A program made the translations under genes and the position numbers. DNA of 64,000 bases, from positions 123,114,937 through 123,178,936 of the forward strand of contig NC_134538.1 in assembly GCF_050624435.1 (NCBI RefSeq), in the 5' to 3' direction. Under the pieces are notes generated by a model. That model had not been told where the DNA came from. It did not search any database and saw only the letters and a list, made by a program, of their open reading frames with translations. The DNA comes from Tenrec ecaudatus. Taxonomy: Eukaryota > Chordata > Mammalia > Afrosoricida > Tenrecidae. Of the stretch, positions 22,346 to 34,040 are shown piece after piece (position 1 is the first letter of the stretch; the number at the start of each line of letters is the position of its first letter).

Positions 22346-22373
22346 TATGTGTGTATATATATATATGTGTGAT
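22346..22373. repeat. (TG/TA) microsatellite
   Basis: Simple repeat directly next to the start of the Tigger relic. Confidence 0.75.
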
Positions 22374-22645
22374 TTTATTGTGCTTTGCTTTATTGTACTT
22401 CATGAATACTGTGTGTGTGTGTTCTATCAAGTAGAGGTTTGTAACAACCCTGCAACACACAAATCTATGGGCACCATTTTCTCAACAGCATGTGCTCCCT
22501 CTTGTTTATTCTCTTAATGCTTCAGGCTTTTTCATAACGCTATTGCACACCTAATAGACTACAGTGCAACGAGTAAGTATAACTTTTTTATATACTGGGA
22601 GACCAAAAAATCGTGTGACCCACTTTATTCTGATCTGCACTTTTT
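22374..22645 (+). mobile_element. Tigger1-like nonautonomous DNA transposon
   Basis: The left end has TTTATTGTGCTTTGCTTTAT and GGTTTGTAACAACCCTGC; the right end has ACGCTATTGCACACCTAATA, GACTACAGTGCAACG and CCAAAAAATCGTGTGACCCA. These are the two ends of Tigger1, with the transposase gene deleted. Confidence 0.8.
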
Positions 22646-22649
22646 TTGT

Positions 22650-23550
22650 GTTCTGGGCAGGACACACGACATCTCTGAAGAATGCCTATACTGAACAACA
22701 GCATTTATAGAAGGTGGTGTCGTAAGAATTAGAGCGTTTAGGAGGGCCACCTTGACTGGTTTAAATCTCCATTAAGTGCAGTTTGAGAGTGCATATGGAC
22801 ACATCGCGTCCTGCGCGGGGGGCAGATGCACAAGGATTCCATAGAGGACAGGACTGGAAGAAGCAGCCTGTGTGGCACTTGCTAAATCTAGACAAGACAA
22901 AAAGGGGAAGGAAGACTAGGAGCCAATCTCAATTATGCATAAACAAAGATATGCAAATTCGAAACCATCTAATACCAAGTGGCTCCAGTAGAATTTTTGA
23001 AGGTTTATATTGGATGATGAAGTTATGTTCACTTTATGACCAAACATAAGAAAGGCTCTTACATGCTCGATGCAAGCACTACATTCAAGCGCAACCCAAA
23101 CAATGTCACTTGGACCCCATTCACGCTTCCCTCTCTTGGCTCTATTCGCTCCTGCAATGGAACATTCTCAGAAAGCCCGCTCGGTATAGTAACCATTGGC
23201 AATGTCAGCCACACATTTCTATTACAGGGTTGAGTCTAATTAGACTGGCTTAGCATCATCTCATATGCCAATCTGAACCAATCGCTCTGATGGAAAGTGA
23301 TGATTGGCTCAACGTGGGGCATAGCTCCAGAAACTAGGGTGAGTGAGTAGACAGTGAGACCCACTAAACTACTGAGCTGTGAGGGAGGGCATGAGGGAGA
23401 GTGACAATGTACCAGAAGAAGAGAAATGAATGCTGAGCAGAACAAGTACATATCTACTACGTCATCTAGAGCTTGGAATGTTTTTTCATTGCCTAACAGT
23501 GGAGGTTCATCTTGGTGCCGTGTGGTTGTCTAGTAGCTGCAGGGGGTCTG
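22650..23550. other. Unassigned sequence
   Basis: No repeat family or gene recognised. An inverted pair CCAATC (23279-23284) and GATTGG (23302-23307) is visible but unexplained. Confidence 0.4.
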
Positions 23551-23556
23551 ACAATA

Positions 23557-23637
23557 CAAGGTACTTCAGACAGTTCAGGGGAAAATGAAATGAAAAGATA
23601 TAGGATTTTTTCCCACAAACTTTTTGAAGCACCCTCA
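23557..23637. mobile_element. 81-bp mariner-type MITE
   Basis: The end CAAGGTACTTCAGACAGTTC faces the complement of the right end (GAGGGTGCTTCAAAAAGTTT), forming imperfect inverted repeats. A TA dinucleotide lies on each side (23555-23556 and 23638-23639), as expected for Tc1/mariner insertion. Confidence 0.65.
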
Positions 23638-24299
23638 TACATCTGAGTGGATTATTCTAGTTCATGATTAGTGCTGAGCAGAAGTGGTTTTCAGAAGCAG
23701 CAGTCATGGTAAGATGGATGTTACCCTAATCAGGGAGGTCTGAATGATTGCAAGACAGAGGCCAGGGCTCTCGGATTCTATGAAACTAAGTAGAATTTGT
23801 GGTGTTTTCTATTCTGATTCTCAGCTTGCTTTTGCAGATCAAGTCCTATATGAATAACACATAATTCTGTAAAGCTTTCCAGTAAAGTTAAATAAAGAAG
23901 AAGAATCTGTTTAATATTGTTAGATTCAATGTTGGAAAATGATAGGAAAATTATTCAGGAACATTCATTATTGAGAAATACTGCCCGCATTATCAATGCA
24001 TTTGGCACACCTGGGATTCTGAAAACTACAATCCATGTTTTCTGAGCACATGACCTCATTGGCAACTTTCTCACTGCACACATATATCCTGAAATCCAAA
24101 AGCTATTAGTGCTCACAAAGTATATTTGCTGTAACAGATAAGAATAAAATTATTGATGATATTCACCTACTTTCTTTTCATAATATTGAGGATTCTTGAA
24201 GTTCTCTGCTTATGGACATTGCTCCGATTGAAACGAACAGACAGAATTTTGCTTATTTGGCAAAGGGGAGATGAATACAAATTGACTCATTAAATATAG

Positions 24300-24480
24300 C
24301 TCATCTTCTGTCTACCAAGCACCACCCTAGGCCCGGAGGATATAAGATGGAAAGGATGTGGTCTGTGCTCCCGAGGGATTCGTAGCCCGATGGATGAGGT
24401 GGGTAAGTTGAATACAGTGTGATAAATACCTAGATCAACTGTAGAATGTGCACAGTGGTACAACATATTGAAGGCCAGAA
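24300..24480 (+). mobile_element. L2-like relic
   Basis: TACCAAGCACCACCCTAGGC ... GATGTGGTCTGTGCTCCCGA ... GTGTGATAAATACC follows the L2 3' end layout; weak. Confidence 0.5.
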
Positions 24481-24914
24481 GAAAGAGAAAGCAATGGGTT
24501 GGGATGACAAGTCTTGAGGAATGTTTGTAGCGGGAAAAAGTGTCATAGAAGAGATTCAGATGAAGTGTCTTCTAAGAAAAGCAGAAAGTGGCACATCTTA
24601 GAAGGGGTCGAGATGGAAAGTGTAACTCAAGTAAACAAGGAAATGAGAGGGAATTGTGGGTACAGAGAACTCAAACTTGGCTTTCAGTGAAGGACTGATG
24701 CAGCTGACAACGCAATGCCTCCTGGTGGGACTTGAGGAAGGTAGCTACCAGAAATACCCACTGAGATTTTACTTGTGATAATTACAATTAATTTTGTCTT
24801 CAAGCCACTGTTACTAAATTATTATTCTTGGGTGCTTTAGGGAGAAATATTCGTTATTAACACCCTAGCACCAATCAGTTAAATCATATTTCCATCCTAA
24901 ATATGTCTATGGTC

Positions 24915-25090
24915 TATGTCAGAGGTTGGAATTTTTTTAATGAAAGTCCAAATAGTCCAATAATCCCAGTTTTGCAAGTCACCGTCCCTACTGCTACAGT
25001 GCAGGGCCACACCGTCAGTTGTCTGTGAAAACAGCCATGGGAAACACCATCCCAGACAGTCGTGGCTGTGTGGCAACGGGACGTGAGAGA
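24915..25090 (+). mobile_element. Possible ancient hAT-type DNA transposon relic
   Basis: CAGAGGTTGGAATTTTTTTAAT ... GGGCCACACCGTCAG ... ACAGCCATGGGAAACACC ... CGTGGCTGTGTGGCAAC resembles an old mammalian element with a GGGCCACA ... CAGCCATAGACAA ... GTGGCTGTG pattern. Family not certain. Confidence 0.4.
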
Positions 25091-25119
25091 CAGATACTTC
25101 TCCCAGGTCATACTGCTAT

Positions 25120-26995
25120 GAATTAGTGAACTGAGAACTAAACCAAGAGTTTTGTTTCAAAAAACCGTGTCCTTTTCTAGCCATGTTGCTCCCACCAACA
25201 AATCTGCCCAAGTTGAACTATCTGTCTGGGCCCACCTCGCCCCTTTTCCTTTTTCTCCCGGAAGCCGGAAGCCGTCAGAGTGTAGGGATTCTTCCTCCCT
25301 CCTGAAAATGGTGCTGAAGGGAAAGGGAAACCTGGTCCTCAGCATTCTGGACTCCTGCCTGGAGGGAGGAATGCAACCCAGCCAAGTGCCTTCTCTCTCT
25401 TCAGGGAAACTTCCCTGTGAAGCTCATGGTGGGAAGCAGCCGGTTTCTGGTCCACGGCATCACAGGTATACATGGCTCGGATTTGGGTTCTATGTCACTC
25501 ACCCAGAGCAAAACCTTCCAATTCAGAATCTACTTCTCTCCCCTGACCACCACCCCACCTTCGGTGTAGCACATCCCGGTTAGTATAAGCCTAGAGAGAA
25601 AAGCCTATTTAACACATTAGGTCGCACGATTCCACTGCTAAAATTCCTGTCATGTTTAGTGAATGTTTGGGTCTTGGACCATGAAACTCATTCTGAAAGG
25701 CATAAAAATATTCAAGAAGTAGGAATCTCAGCACTTTGTGGAGTGGGGGAGGGGTAAATTTGGCCACCTTTAATAATTTATTTTGTCATTTCTTGTTAAT
25801 CCTCATTTGAATTTGAGAAGTCTTTAAGGCTTAGAGGGAACTTATTCTTGCCAAATAATCTATCTCCATGAATTCCGTTTTTGTGCATTTCACATGTCAG
25901 CGAGACACACAATAAAGCGACCATTACTTGCCAGTTGCATGAACTTTGATCTCAAATAGGTCATAGGTCAGTTGTCAACAAAGCACCAAATGTGAAATAA
26001 TAAGCAACTTCCATGCCTATGATATTACGAGATTTTATTTTCCACATGGTGGACACAATGGCATATTTTTGTCTTTAATTCTCAGCGACTGACTATAATG
26101 TGGTTATTACTTGAAGTCTGAGACAGGTCTAACATTCTGCTGAAGACATAAATTTGTCGACATTACATAATCTATTATAATATAGCTTTCCTTCCTAATA
26201 GTTCAATGACCATTTCATGGTTCAATAGTATTAAAGAATTTAATGAGAGACCATTACAAAATTTGCTTTATAATGAAACAAACAAAAAGGCTAACGTTTA
26301 AAGATGTATAAAACTGGTCACTGGCAGGCATGGTTTCACACATTTGCTGCTGATGTTGCAGGTCCTCATGCTAAAGAAATCCTAATACCTTAAATGGTCT
26401 TAATTTAGCCAAACTCTGTCATTTATATAATTCATAAAGGACGTGTTAAAAGTCACACATTTTCTATTAAAACACGAGGTAAAGTGCTTGTAACAAGATG
26501 GGTGCTGTAGCTTCAGAATTAAGATATGTAAATGAATCGGGGCCTGAGATTAAAGCTCTTCAAATCCAGCTTGGTTTTGAAAATAATCCAGTGATACAAA
26601 TGATGTTGACTATAACACCAGATGCTGGGATTTTAAACAACTATCTCTAACAAAATTATAAGTCCATTTGCATGCATGGCTAGCTCTCTGCTTCTGATGA
26701 TTTATTCTAAAGGACTTGTTAGTTTTCTTCTATGAAAACTCATGAACCTAAGAGCCAAATAACCTTACTCTGATCTCATTTAATAAATCTAATAATGTCA
26801 GTATATGCTCAGTTTTAAGAAATTGTTTTATTTTTACAGTTCAGTTTTAGATCTCTCTTTATGACATATTGATGACAAATGATTCAGCTAAATTGAGATC
26901 TTTATTATTGTTGAGATTTTTCAGCAACCAGGTTTTAAGAGTAACCAGTTTTATGACTCTTAAAGTATTAGATGTGCTCAATTATCAGATTTTGT
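25120..26995. other. Repeat-poor AT-rich block
   Basis: Almost 1.9 kb with no recognised transposable element, unusual for this window. A 143-codon open frame (25152-25583) has no recognisable domain. Such a clean stretch upstream of a developmental gene could hold conserved noncoding DNA, but the sequence alone does not show that. Confidence 0.45.
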
Positions 26996-27010
26996 TAATG
27001 GCTTTTTCTT
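26996..27010. repeat. Target-site duplication of the HPRT1 retrocopy, left
   Basis: TAATGGCTTTTTCTT, identical to 28294-28308. Confidence 0.95.
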
Positions 27011-28293
27011 TTTTTTTTCTTCTCAATGTATTTATTTATATTTTAAAGCAACTGTTGACAAAGGTTCACTGGAAACAATCTGAACAAGGGTGACATCTCA
27101 GTCACTCCCACTGACACCCTGCTAGAAGTCACCTGGGGCCCCACGGAGCCTGGCCACAGCCGGCTCAGGGTTTGTCACCGATGCGCGGACTGGCTGCCTC
27201 TAAGCGCCCCCAACCACCCAGTGGTCTGAGGACCATGAATCAATCACTTCTAGGCTATTTTCAATTAAAAAAGTAAAATACCAATTAAAAAACTAATACA
27301 TCTTCTCTCTTCAATGTTTCTGACGGAGACAATTTTGTTTTCTTCCCTTAGAGGCCTGGTTTCGGAGACTCTCCCAAGTCACACAATAAGCCAACCCCAA
27401 AGAGAAACGAGCGTCTACCGGCTCATAGTGCAATAAAGCGTTCTCTCAGGGTCAGGCCGGAGCGCGCTCTGAGAAGGGACATGCAGGGGAAAGTACGAAG
27501 TAAGCAGGTAGTCACGGGACTGGAAACGGTGATCACTTGCAATGGGGATGGTTGCGGGGGGGGGGGGGGGGGGGCGCGGGGGCGCCCGACCTGGCGGCGC
27601 TTGGGCGCGGCAGCTCGGGGACTCCATTTACGCTTTGTATTTGGCTTTTCCAGTTTCGCTGATGACGCAGACATGATTCAAGTCCCCGAAGTATTCATTG
27701 TAGTCCAGGGCATATCCCACCACAAACTTGTCTGGAATTTCAAAGCCAACAAAGTCTGGCCTATAGCCAACGCTTCGGGGAGTCCTTTTCACCAGCAAGC
27801 TGGCCCCCTTGACCATCTTTGGGTTATGCTTCTTGACCAGGGAGAGCAGGGTTTGCATGGTTTGGCCAGTGTCAATGATATCCTCAAAATCTACAGTCAT
27901 TGGAATGGATCTATCACTATTTCTGTTCAGTGCTTTGATGTAATCCAGCAGGTCAGCAAAGAATTTATAGCCCCCTTTGAGCACGCAGAGCGCCACGATA
28001 TGATGGCCTCCCATCTCCTTCATCACGTCTCGAGCAAGTCGTTCAGTTCTGTCCATAATTAGTCCATGAGGAATAAACACCTTTTCCAAATCCTCCACGT
28101 AATGATTAGGGATGCAAAATAAATCTAGGTCATAGCCTGGCTCATTGTCACTGATCACGACGCTGGGGCTGCGGGTCGCCATAGCGAGGGCGGCAGGAGC
28201 ACAGGCTGAGGTCGGGCAGAAGAGGAAGGCGGCTAGGGAGAGAGGAGGAGACGCAGGCTGGGACCCAGGAGGCAGTAGGTGACGCGCGCGGGC
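27011..28293 (-). pseudogene. HPRT1P: HPRT1 processed retrocopy, open frame with 34-codon deletion
   Basis: HPRT converts hypoxanthine and guanine with PRPP to IMP and GMP in purine salvage. This intronless minus-strand copy has about 111 bp of 5' UTR, the native ATG at 28182, a frame of 184 codons ending at the native stop at 27628, a 3' UTR that aligns in patches with the known HPRT1 3' UTR, an AATAAA (complement at 27031-27036) and a poly(A) remnant, all between perfect 15-bp duplications. These are hallmarks of L1-mediated retrotransposition. The frame starts [20 protein letters not shown] and ends [20 protein letters not shown]. Residues 100-133 of the usual 218 are missing in frame (TVDF is joined to EDIIDTG), which removes the flexible catalytic loop with the SY pair; the EDIIDTG acidic pair, LKGG loop and LVKRTPRS lysine remain, and the lysine after DTG is Q. 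Activity is unlikely. Expression is unknown. Confidence 0.96.
27556..27574 (+). repeat. G19 homopolymer inside the HPRT1 retrocopy 3' UTR
   Basis: Nineteen consecutive G (C on the retrocopy strand), followed by CGCGGGGGCGCC. It may form a G-quadruplex and is prone to length change and sequencing error. Confidence 0.85.
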
Positions 28294-28308
28294 TAATGGC
28301 TTTTTCTT
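28294..28308. repeat. Target-site duplication of the HPRT1 retrocopy, right
   Basis: TAATGGCTTTTTCTT, identical to 26996-27010. On the retrocopy sense strand the integration point reads AT/AAGA, near the L1 endonuclease preference. Confidence 0.95.
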
Positions 28309-29084
28309 ATTCAATTATTTTCTTATTTAATTATCTTACAAAATTGTGTTGTTCCCACTTTCTGGTAAAATTTCCAGTTTAGTTCACAAAGCAACCATCC
28401 GCAAGGTATATTTCAACGTGTTAATGGTCTTGAAAATGCCTTTTTTTGGAAAATTTTTTTGAAATGTTGATGGTCATGAGAACGCCCTTGTTCTATTGGA
28501 TAATGATTTATCACATCATATCACTTTGTATTTAGATCTGGAATACACTAGGAACCTAAGATATGCAATAATGCAAACCATCGACTGTCTTTGTCGTAAA
28601 CATAAAATTCAATCCCAAAGTATTTATAATTACTTTCTCTGTTCAAGATGATTCCTTTTACAACTTTGGGCTGTAATAGCTGGCCAAGGGACTACATTTT
28701 ATGCTCTTATCATATGTGACTGTCAGATATGGGATCGAAACCCACCCAAGGAGAATGTCGTGTTTTTGAGATTGACCGTCACATGTAATGCATGAAATCG
28801 AAGGACTCGTTCCCTAACTCTCCCTCACTCAGATGAAAATACCACATAGCTCCCAAGCTTTATTGTGCAGACTCCCCTGGTGGGTGAGCTATGATCCCTC
28901 CAGAGAAGTGCCTCCCCGCCAAAAAAAAACTGTCTCCAATAGAGGGCATACCAGAAGCTCCACCTCAGGTGAGATCAGAAAGGCAGGTGCTTCTCCATCA
29001 GAAGCTCTCTGGAGAGCCCATCCCACAAGAAGGCACGTTGGCCTGCCCAGACAGACCCGCTGTCTGACCAGATAGACTAAACCC
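28309..29084. other. Unique intergenic sequence
   Basis: No gene or named repeat is recognised; an A9 run lies at 28921-28929. Confidence 0.45.
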
Positions 29085-29278
29085 ATTGCCACATAGTTGA
29101 TTCCAACTCTTGGCGACTCTGGGGACCAAGCAGAACTTCTCAAGGTTTCTGAGGCTTTACATCCATACGGGAGCAGACAGCTTCATCGTGCTCCCTCAGA
29201 GCAACTGGTGGGTTCAAACCACTGACCTTGTGGTTAGCAGTTAAATGTATACATGTGACCTACTGCACCACCAGGGCA
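29085..29278 (-). mobile_element. AfroSINE
   Basis: Antisense and well preserved: AAACCCATTGCCACATAGTT, GGGTTCAAACCACTGACCTT and ACTGCACCACCAGGGC (complement of the head). Confidence 0.88.
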
Positions 29279-29810
29279 CCTCACCAGGGGGATTAGTCCA
29301 TCCTTATGCAAGAGCAAGAGGCTAGGGAGCTACAGGGAATCCAGAAGTTTTCTGAGAAAGAGAGAGAGAGAAACACAAGACAAAGAGGTGCACACCCAAG
29401 GGAACAGACTTTGAAAGTTACCAAGGTGAAGAGGGTGAGGGTGGGAGGCTGAAGCAAGGAACAAGAGGGTTGAGAGATGTTGACTTGGGTGAAAAGAGCA
29501 ATCTGGGATGGCATTTGGGTAAAGTACAGGGGTAGGTTGATAAGTGGTTTGAACTGCTGAATGCAGAGTTGATGGTCTGAAATGTAAACCCGCCACCTAA
29601 TTCACAACAAAGAGGCATTCAAAAAAATTAGAACTTTGCTTGTTGAAATAAAACCCTAGCCCTTATATGCGTATACCAACAGGCAGTACTTTCTGAGAAT
29701 TTAACAATGGGCTCTCCCACAAACCCTTCTCCCTTTCCGAATTTGAGAATGAATCTCAGTTTTAGCTCTTGGGGGGCCTATCACAATCACATATGCAGGT
29801 CAAAGGAAAA

Positions 29811-29893
29811 AAAAGTGTGTATGTGTGTGTTTGTATGTATGTGTTTGTATGTGTGTGTGTTTGTATGTATGTGTGTGTGTGTGTGTGCGCACA
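29811..29893. repeat. (TG)n / TTTGTATG minisatellite-like tract
   Basis: 83-bp alternating purine-pyrimidine tract with repeated TTTGTATGTATGTG units, ending TGTGCGCACATGTG. Confidence 0.9.
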
Positions 29894-29934
29894 TGTGTGG
29901 ATACTGCTGACTTTAGAGAGGACTATGAAGAATG

Positions 29935-30075
29935 TTATTGTTGAAACATAATGTTAAATGTTTTGAGAAGGATGAGGGCAATGAATGTACAAATGTGCTT
30001 TACACAATTGATGTGTGTATGGATTGTGATAAGAGCTGTATGAGCCCTAATAAAATGATTAAAAAAGAAAGAAAC
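29935..30075 (+). mobile_element. L1 3' end, very short
   Basis: Contains the last about 100 bp of the L1 family: GTACAAATGTGCTTTACACA, GTATGGATTGTGATAAGAGC, CCTAATAAAATGATT and A-rich tail. Confidence 0.85.
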
Positions 30076-30167
30076 ATAACGTTAACCTCAAAGTGTCCTA
30101 GAGTATATCAGTGTTCCTGCCCCAGCTAAGGTGTACCATCCTAAGAATAAAAGGTAACTTCTTTTTT

Positions 30168-30445
30168 AGTGGGTGAAGGGAAACATCAGACAGTGTAAGA
30201 CATGAAAAAAATCATAACAATTTATAAATTATCAACAATTCAAGAGGGAAGGAGGGGGAGGAAGAGAGGGGGAAATATGAGGAGCTGATACCAAGGGCTC
30301 ACATAGAAATAAAATGTTTTGAGAATGATGATGGCAACAAATGTACAAATGTGCTGATACAATGGATGGATGTATGGATTGTGCTAAGAGTTGTGCGAGC
30401 CCCCAATAAAATTATTGGGGGAAAAAAGAAAAGAAAAGCTACAGG
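30168..30445 (+). mobile_element. L1 3' end
   Basis: Starts TGGGTGAAGGGAAACATCAG, has the purine tract at 30240-30275, then AATGGATGGATGTATGGATT, CCCCCAATAAAATTATT and tail AAAAAAGAAAAGAAAAG. Confidence 0.85.
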
Positions 30446-30789
30446 TTGAGGTAGTTTAGTTTTTAATGGTTGATAATTCATATCATTTAATGAATTTCAG
30501 CTCAGAGAAAAGCGTATGTCGCTAGCAGCACCTTGGACAGTAGTAATGGCTGCACAGCGTGACCGTTAATGTCACTGCATGTGGCCATGGCAAACGCCTC
30601 GTTACAGCTACTGTTACCACAATAAAAAGTACATGGTACAAATAAGAAAATTAAAAATCATTTTTGCTTGTGTAGATAAAGCAACATTCTACATAGAAAG
30701 CCATCTAACAATAAATATAAAGAGTAACCATTTGAATTCTTTCTAGGCATACACGGACAGCTGAACGTTCAACAATCTTTCAAGATACC

Positions 30790-31640
30790 CATCGCACCAA
30801 CAATCGAGTATGAAAATGATAGTCATTAAGGTAACAACATGAATGATCAAAATTCAGCATCCATCTTAATTTTTCAAACTCTCTAAATCATCAAAAAGAC
30901 ATGATGAAAATTCAACATCCATTTCTAATATTAAGGACTCCCTAACTAAAACAGAAGGAAAACAATAAGCACTCTCTGCCGCAATCAAGAGCCGACATCA
31001 AGCTGACCCGCAAAATGCTTGTCATTTCCATTGAAATGAGGATCAAGGCAGCCATGTCCGTATCAACATTGTTCTTCAACAAAATTTCAAGGAGTCTAGC
31101 TAATGCATTATACATAAGAATTAAATAGTTCATATAACTACTAGAAAATTTGAAACCAAAATTATTCTCATTTCATAAGATATGATTATAGACACAAGAA
31201 TAAAGTTGAGGTAATATTCAAAAGTACCAAGATTTACTTCATTTCGGCTAATAACCAATTAAAAATAGGAATAGGAAAGTAATTATTCATAGTATCAATA
31301 ATTATGATGAAGTATACCTGAAGAAAAGCATAAAATTGGATTAAAGAATAAAAACAAAGACTATAAAAAATTGACCATGACTGGTGAGCTTGAACATTAT
31401 AAAACTTCACCCCTCCATGCTATAGCAAAGTGTGGTAAAGAAATCATTTAGTGCCCTGCTACCAGAAAGAATAGCGACCGGGGTCTTAAAGGCTTGTATT
31501 AAAATAAGCAGCCATCTGAGTGAGATATCAGCTATGTCTACATGGAAGGAGCAGACCAACCTGTTGTTATCCGAGGACTGTAAATAATGAAATACAAGAT
31601 CAGAAGAAGGAATTGTATTAAAGCTTACATTCTGAGCTTC
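30790..31640 (+). mobile_element. Decayed L1 ORF2 and 3' UTR fragments
   Basis: Around 31020-31110, TTTCCATTGAAATGAGGATC ... ACATTGTTCTTCAACAAAAT ... GTCTAGCTAATGC resembles the RT-domain region of L1 ORF2 with many changes. 31400-31600 resembles the 3' UTR tandem unit (GGGGTCTTAAAGGCTTG ... AAGCAGCCATCTGAGTGAG). The two parts may be separate insertions. Confidence 0.5.
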
Positions 31641-31769
31641 TTAATTGCAGGAGGCTATGAATGACATTGAATGCCCATTTGCAGAGACCTGTGCAGATGC
31701 AGCCTGCATTGAACTCCCGCAGACTCTTGACCAGGGATGTGAACAGGCAAGTCCTCAGAGAGAGTGCTT

Positions 31770-34040
31770 AGGGAAGTCGATTACCGAAGATATAGTTGGG
31801 CCAAACAGCTTCCCTTGAGCACAAAGAGTGTTCTGGAATCCCCATTGTTCTCAAGACTATCCATAGCTTGGTATGCTCCACACAGCTGGGTACCTTGGCA
31901 ACAGTCAGTGAAACACAAGTAAACATCTTTCTTGTACTTTCTCTTTTCAGTCAAGATCCATCTGACATCAGCAATGATCTTCTTGTTCCGTATCCTCTCT
32001 GAATCCAGCTTGAATTTCTGGCAGCTCCCTGTCAATGTACTGCTGCAATCATTGTTGGACACTTGAGCAAAAAAGTATTTGCATATGATATCAATGATAA
32101 CTGTTCTAAATTTTGTGCATTCTGTTGGGTAGCCTTTTTTTTTTTTTTGAACGGGTGCAAATATAGATCTCTTCTAGTCAGAAGACTGGAAGACTGGCCA
32201 AGTAGCTGTCTTCCAAAGTTCCTGGCATAGACAAGTGAGTGCTTCCAGTGCCTAACCAACTTGTTGAAACAGTTCAGTTAGTATGCCATTAATTCCTGGA
32301 ATCTTGTTTTTGGCTAATGCTTTCAGTGTAGCTTAGATTTCTTTCTTCAGCGCCAACGGTTCTTGCTCATCTGCTACCTGTAGAGCTGCTTGAATGTTGA
32401 GTAGTTCTTTTTGGAACAGTGAGTCTGTTTTCTTTCCATCTTCTTTTGCTGCTTCCTTCATCATTCAATATTTTGTCTGAAGAATCTTTCAATCTTGCAA
32501 CTTGAAGCTTGATTTTTTTTAAAATTCTGTGAGTTTAGGATATGCTGAGTGTGTTCTTCCTTTTTTGTGTTAGATCTTTGCACATTTCATTATAACATTT
32601 TACTTTGTCTTCTTGAGATACCCTTTTAAATGTCCTCTTCAGCTGTTTCACTTAATCAGTTCTTCTATTTGCTTTATCTACTCTTATGATTAAGAGCAAG
32701 TTTCAGTGTCAAGTTTCTCTGTCAATTTCTAGGACACCCACGCCGCTATTTTCCTTCTTTCCTGTCTTTCATTGACCTTTGCTTTCCTCGTGTACAATAT
32801 TCCTGATGTTCTCCCACAGTTCATCTTCTATCATGACATCAAATCTGTCCTTGAGATGTTCTTGAAATGCAGGCGGGGTAGACTCAGGGTAGTATTTTGG
32901 CTCTCGTGGACTTATTATGATTTTCTTCAGCTTCAATCTGAACTTATATATGGGCAACTGATGGTCAGTTCCACAGTCTACCTCTGGCCTGGTCGTAGCT
33001 GCCAATATTGAGTTTCTACATTGTGTCTTCCCACAGATGTCATCTGTCTGTCTGATTGCCACACATTCCATCTGGAGGGGGCCTTTGAAGAAGTCACTGT
33101 CTTGCAAAATTCTATCATGTGATCGCCAGCTCTGTTGCTATCACCAAGACCATATTTTCCAGCTACTGCAATCCAGTAGTTGGCTTCCTTTCTCTTTAGT
33201 TCCAACTTCTGTATTCCAATTGGCAATAATTATCAATGCATCTTGATGGCATGTTTGATCTATTTCAGAATGAAGATGTTGGTAGAATTCTTCCAACTTC
33301 TTCATCACTAACTTTCGTGACTGGTGCATCAATTTGAATGATAGCTGTATTGATTGGATTTCCTTGTATTCATGTAGACATTATCCTATCACAGACAGCA
33401 TTGTGCTTCAAGATGGATTTTGTAATGTCCTGCCAGAGTAACCCATATAAGTTTCTGATTCAAAATGGTCCACACCAGTCTATTTCAGCTCACTAGCATC
33501 TGAAATATCAATCTTTATGCCTTCCGTTTCACTTTTGATGACTTCTAATTTTCCTAGATTCATACTTTGTACATTCCAAGTTCCAATTATTAATTGATAT
33601 TTGCAGTTGTTTCTTCTCATTTTGAGTCATGCCTCATCAGCAAATGAAGGTCCTGAAGACTTGGCTCCTTCATGGTTTTCTATATGAGTGTCACCGTGGC
33701 TGACTCTACTGGAAGAAGGCCTCTTTTCCTCTGTCATATGGTTAGGGCCATCCAAGATGAGAAGCTCACCTTGTGGCATGGCCTTTGACAATAGTCTGCT
33801 CAAATTCATCAGATTTTCAGGAACTGACAACATTTCCATGTTATCCATAGGGTTTTCAGTGGCTAATTCTTAAGAACTGGAAAGCCTATTCCCTGTTCAG
33901 CCTGTTCTTAGTCTGGAAACCTGTTCATGGTGGATGACCCTGCTGGTATTTGAATACCACTGACATAACCTTCAGCATCTCAGCACCACGTAAGCCACCA
34001 CAGTATGTCGTGCCAAACAAATGGTGGCACTGTTATAATG
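31770..34040 (-). mobile_element. RTE/BovB LINE, endonuclease and RT fragment
   Basis: About 2.3 kb in minus orientation, out of about 3.2 kb for a complete element. Decayed peptides include YQHLHSEIDQTCHQDALIII followed by ANWNTEVG (endonuclease, equivalent to the GDWNAKVG motif), TDHQLPIYKFRLKLKKI (TDHxL motif), DRFDVMIEDELWENIRNIV (linker), and, after frameshifts, the RT region around 31780-32060. It overlaps in content with the copy at 16945-20330. Stops and frameshifts throughout; inactive. Confidence 0.88.

Larger units (their letters stand above)
20331..22372. other. Mostly unique intergenic sequence
   Basis: Apart from the AfroSINE at 20672-20842 and simple repeats, no feature is recognised. 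A 102-codon minus frame (21724-22032) was examined and not accepted as a gene. A G run lies at 21427-21436. Confidence 0.45.

Noticed and set aside
25152-25583. 143-codon open frame
   Set aside because: No domain, no recognised homology, no splice or promoter context; within the length expected by chance.
27481-28062. 193-codon plus-strand frame over the HPRT1 retrocopy
   Set aside because: It is the antisense shadow of the HPRT1 sequence.
28183-28314. N-terminal extension of the HPRT1 retrocopy frame
   Set aside because: It is the former 5' UTR and target site, merely lacking stops; the native ATG is at 28182.
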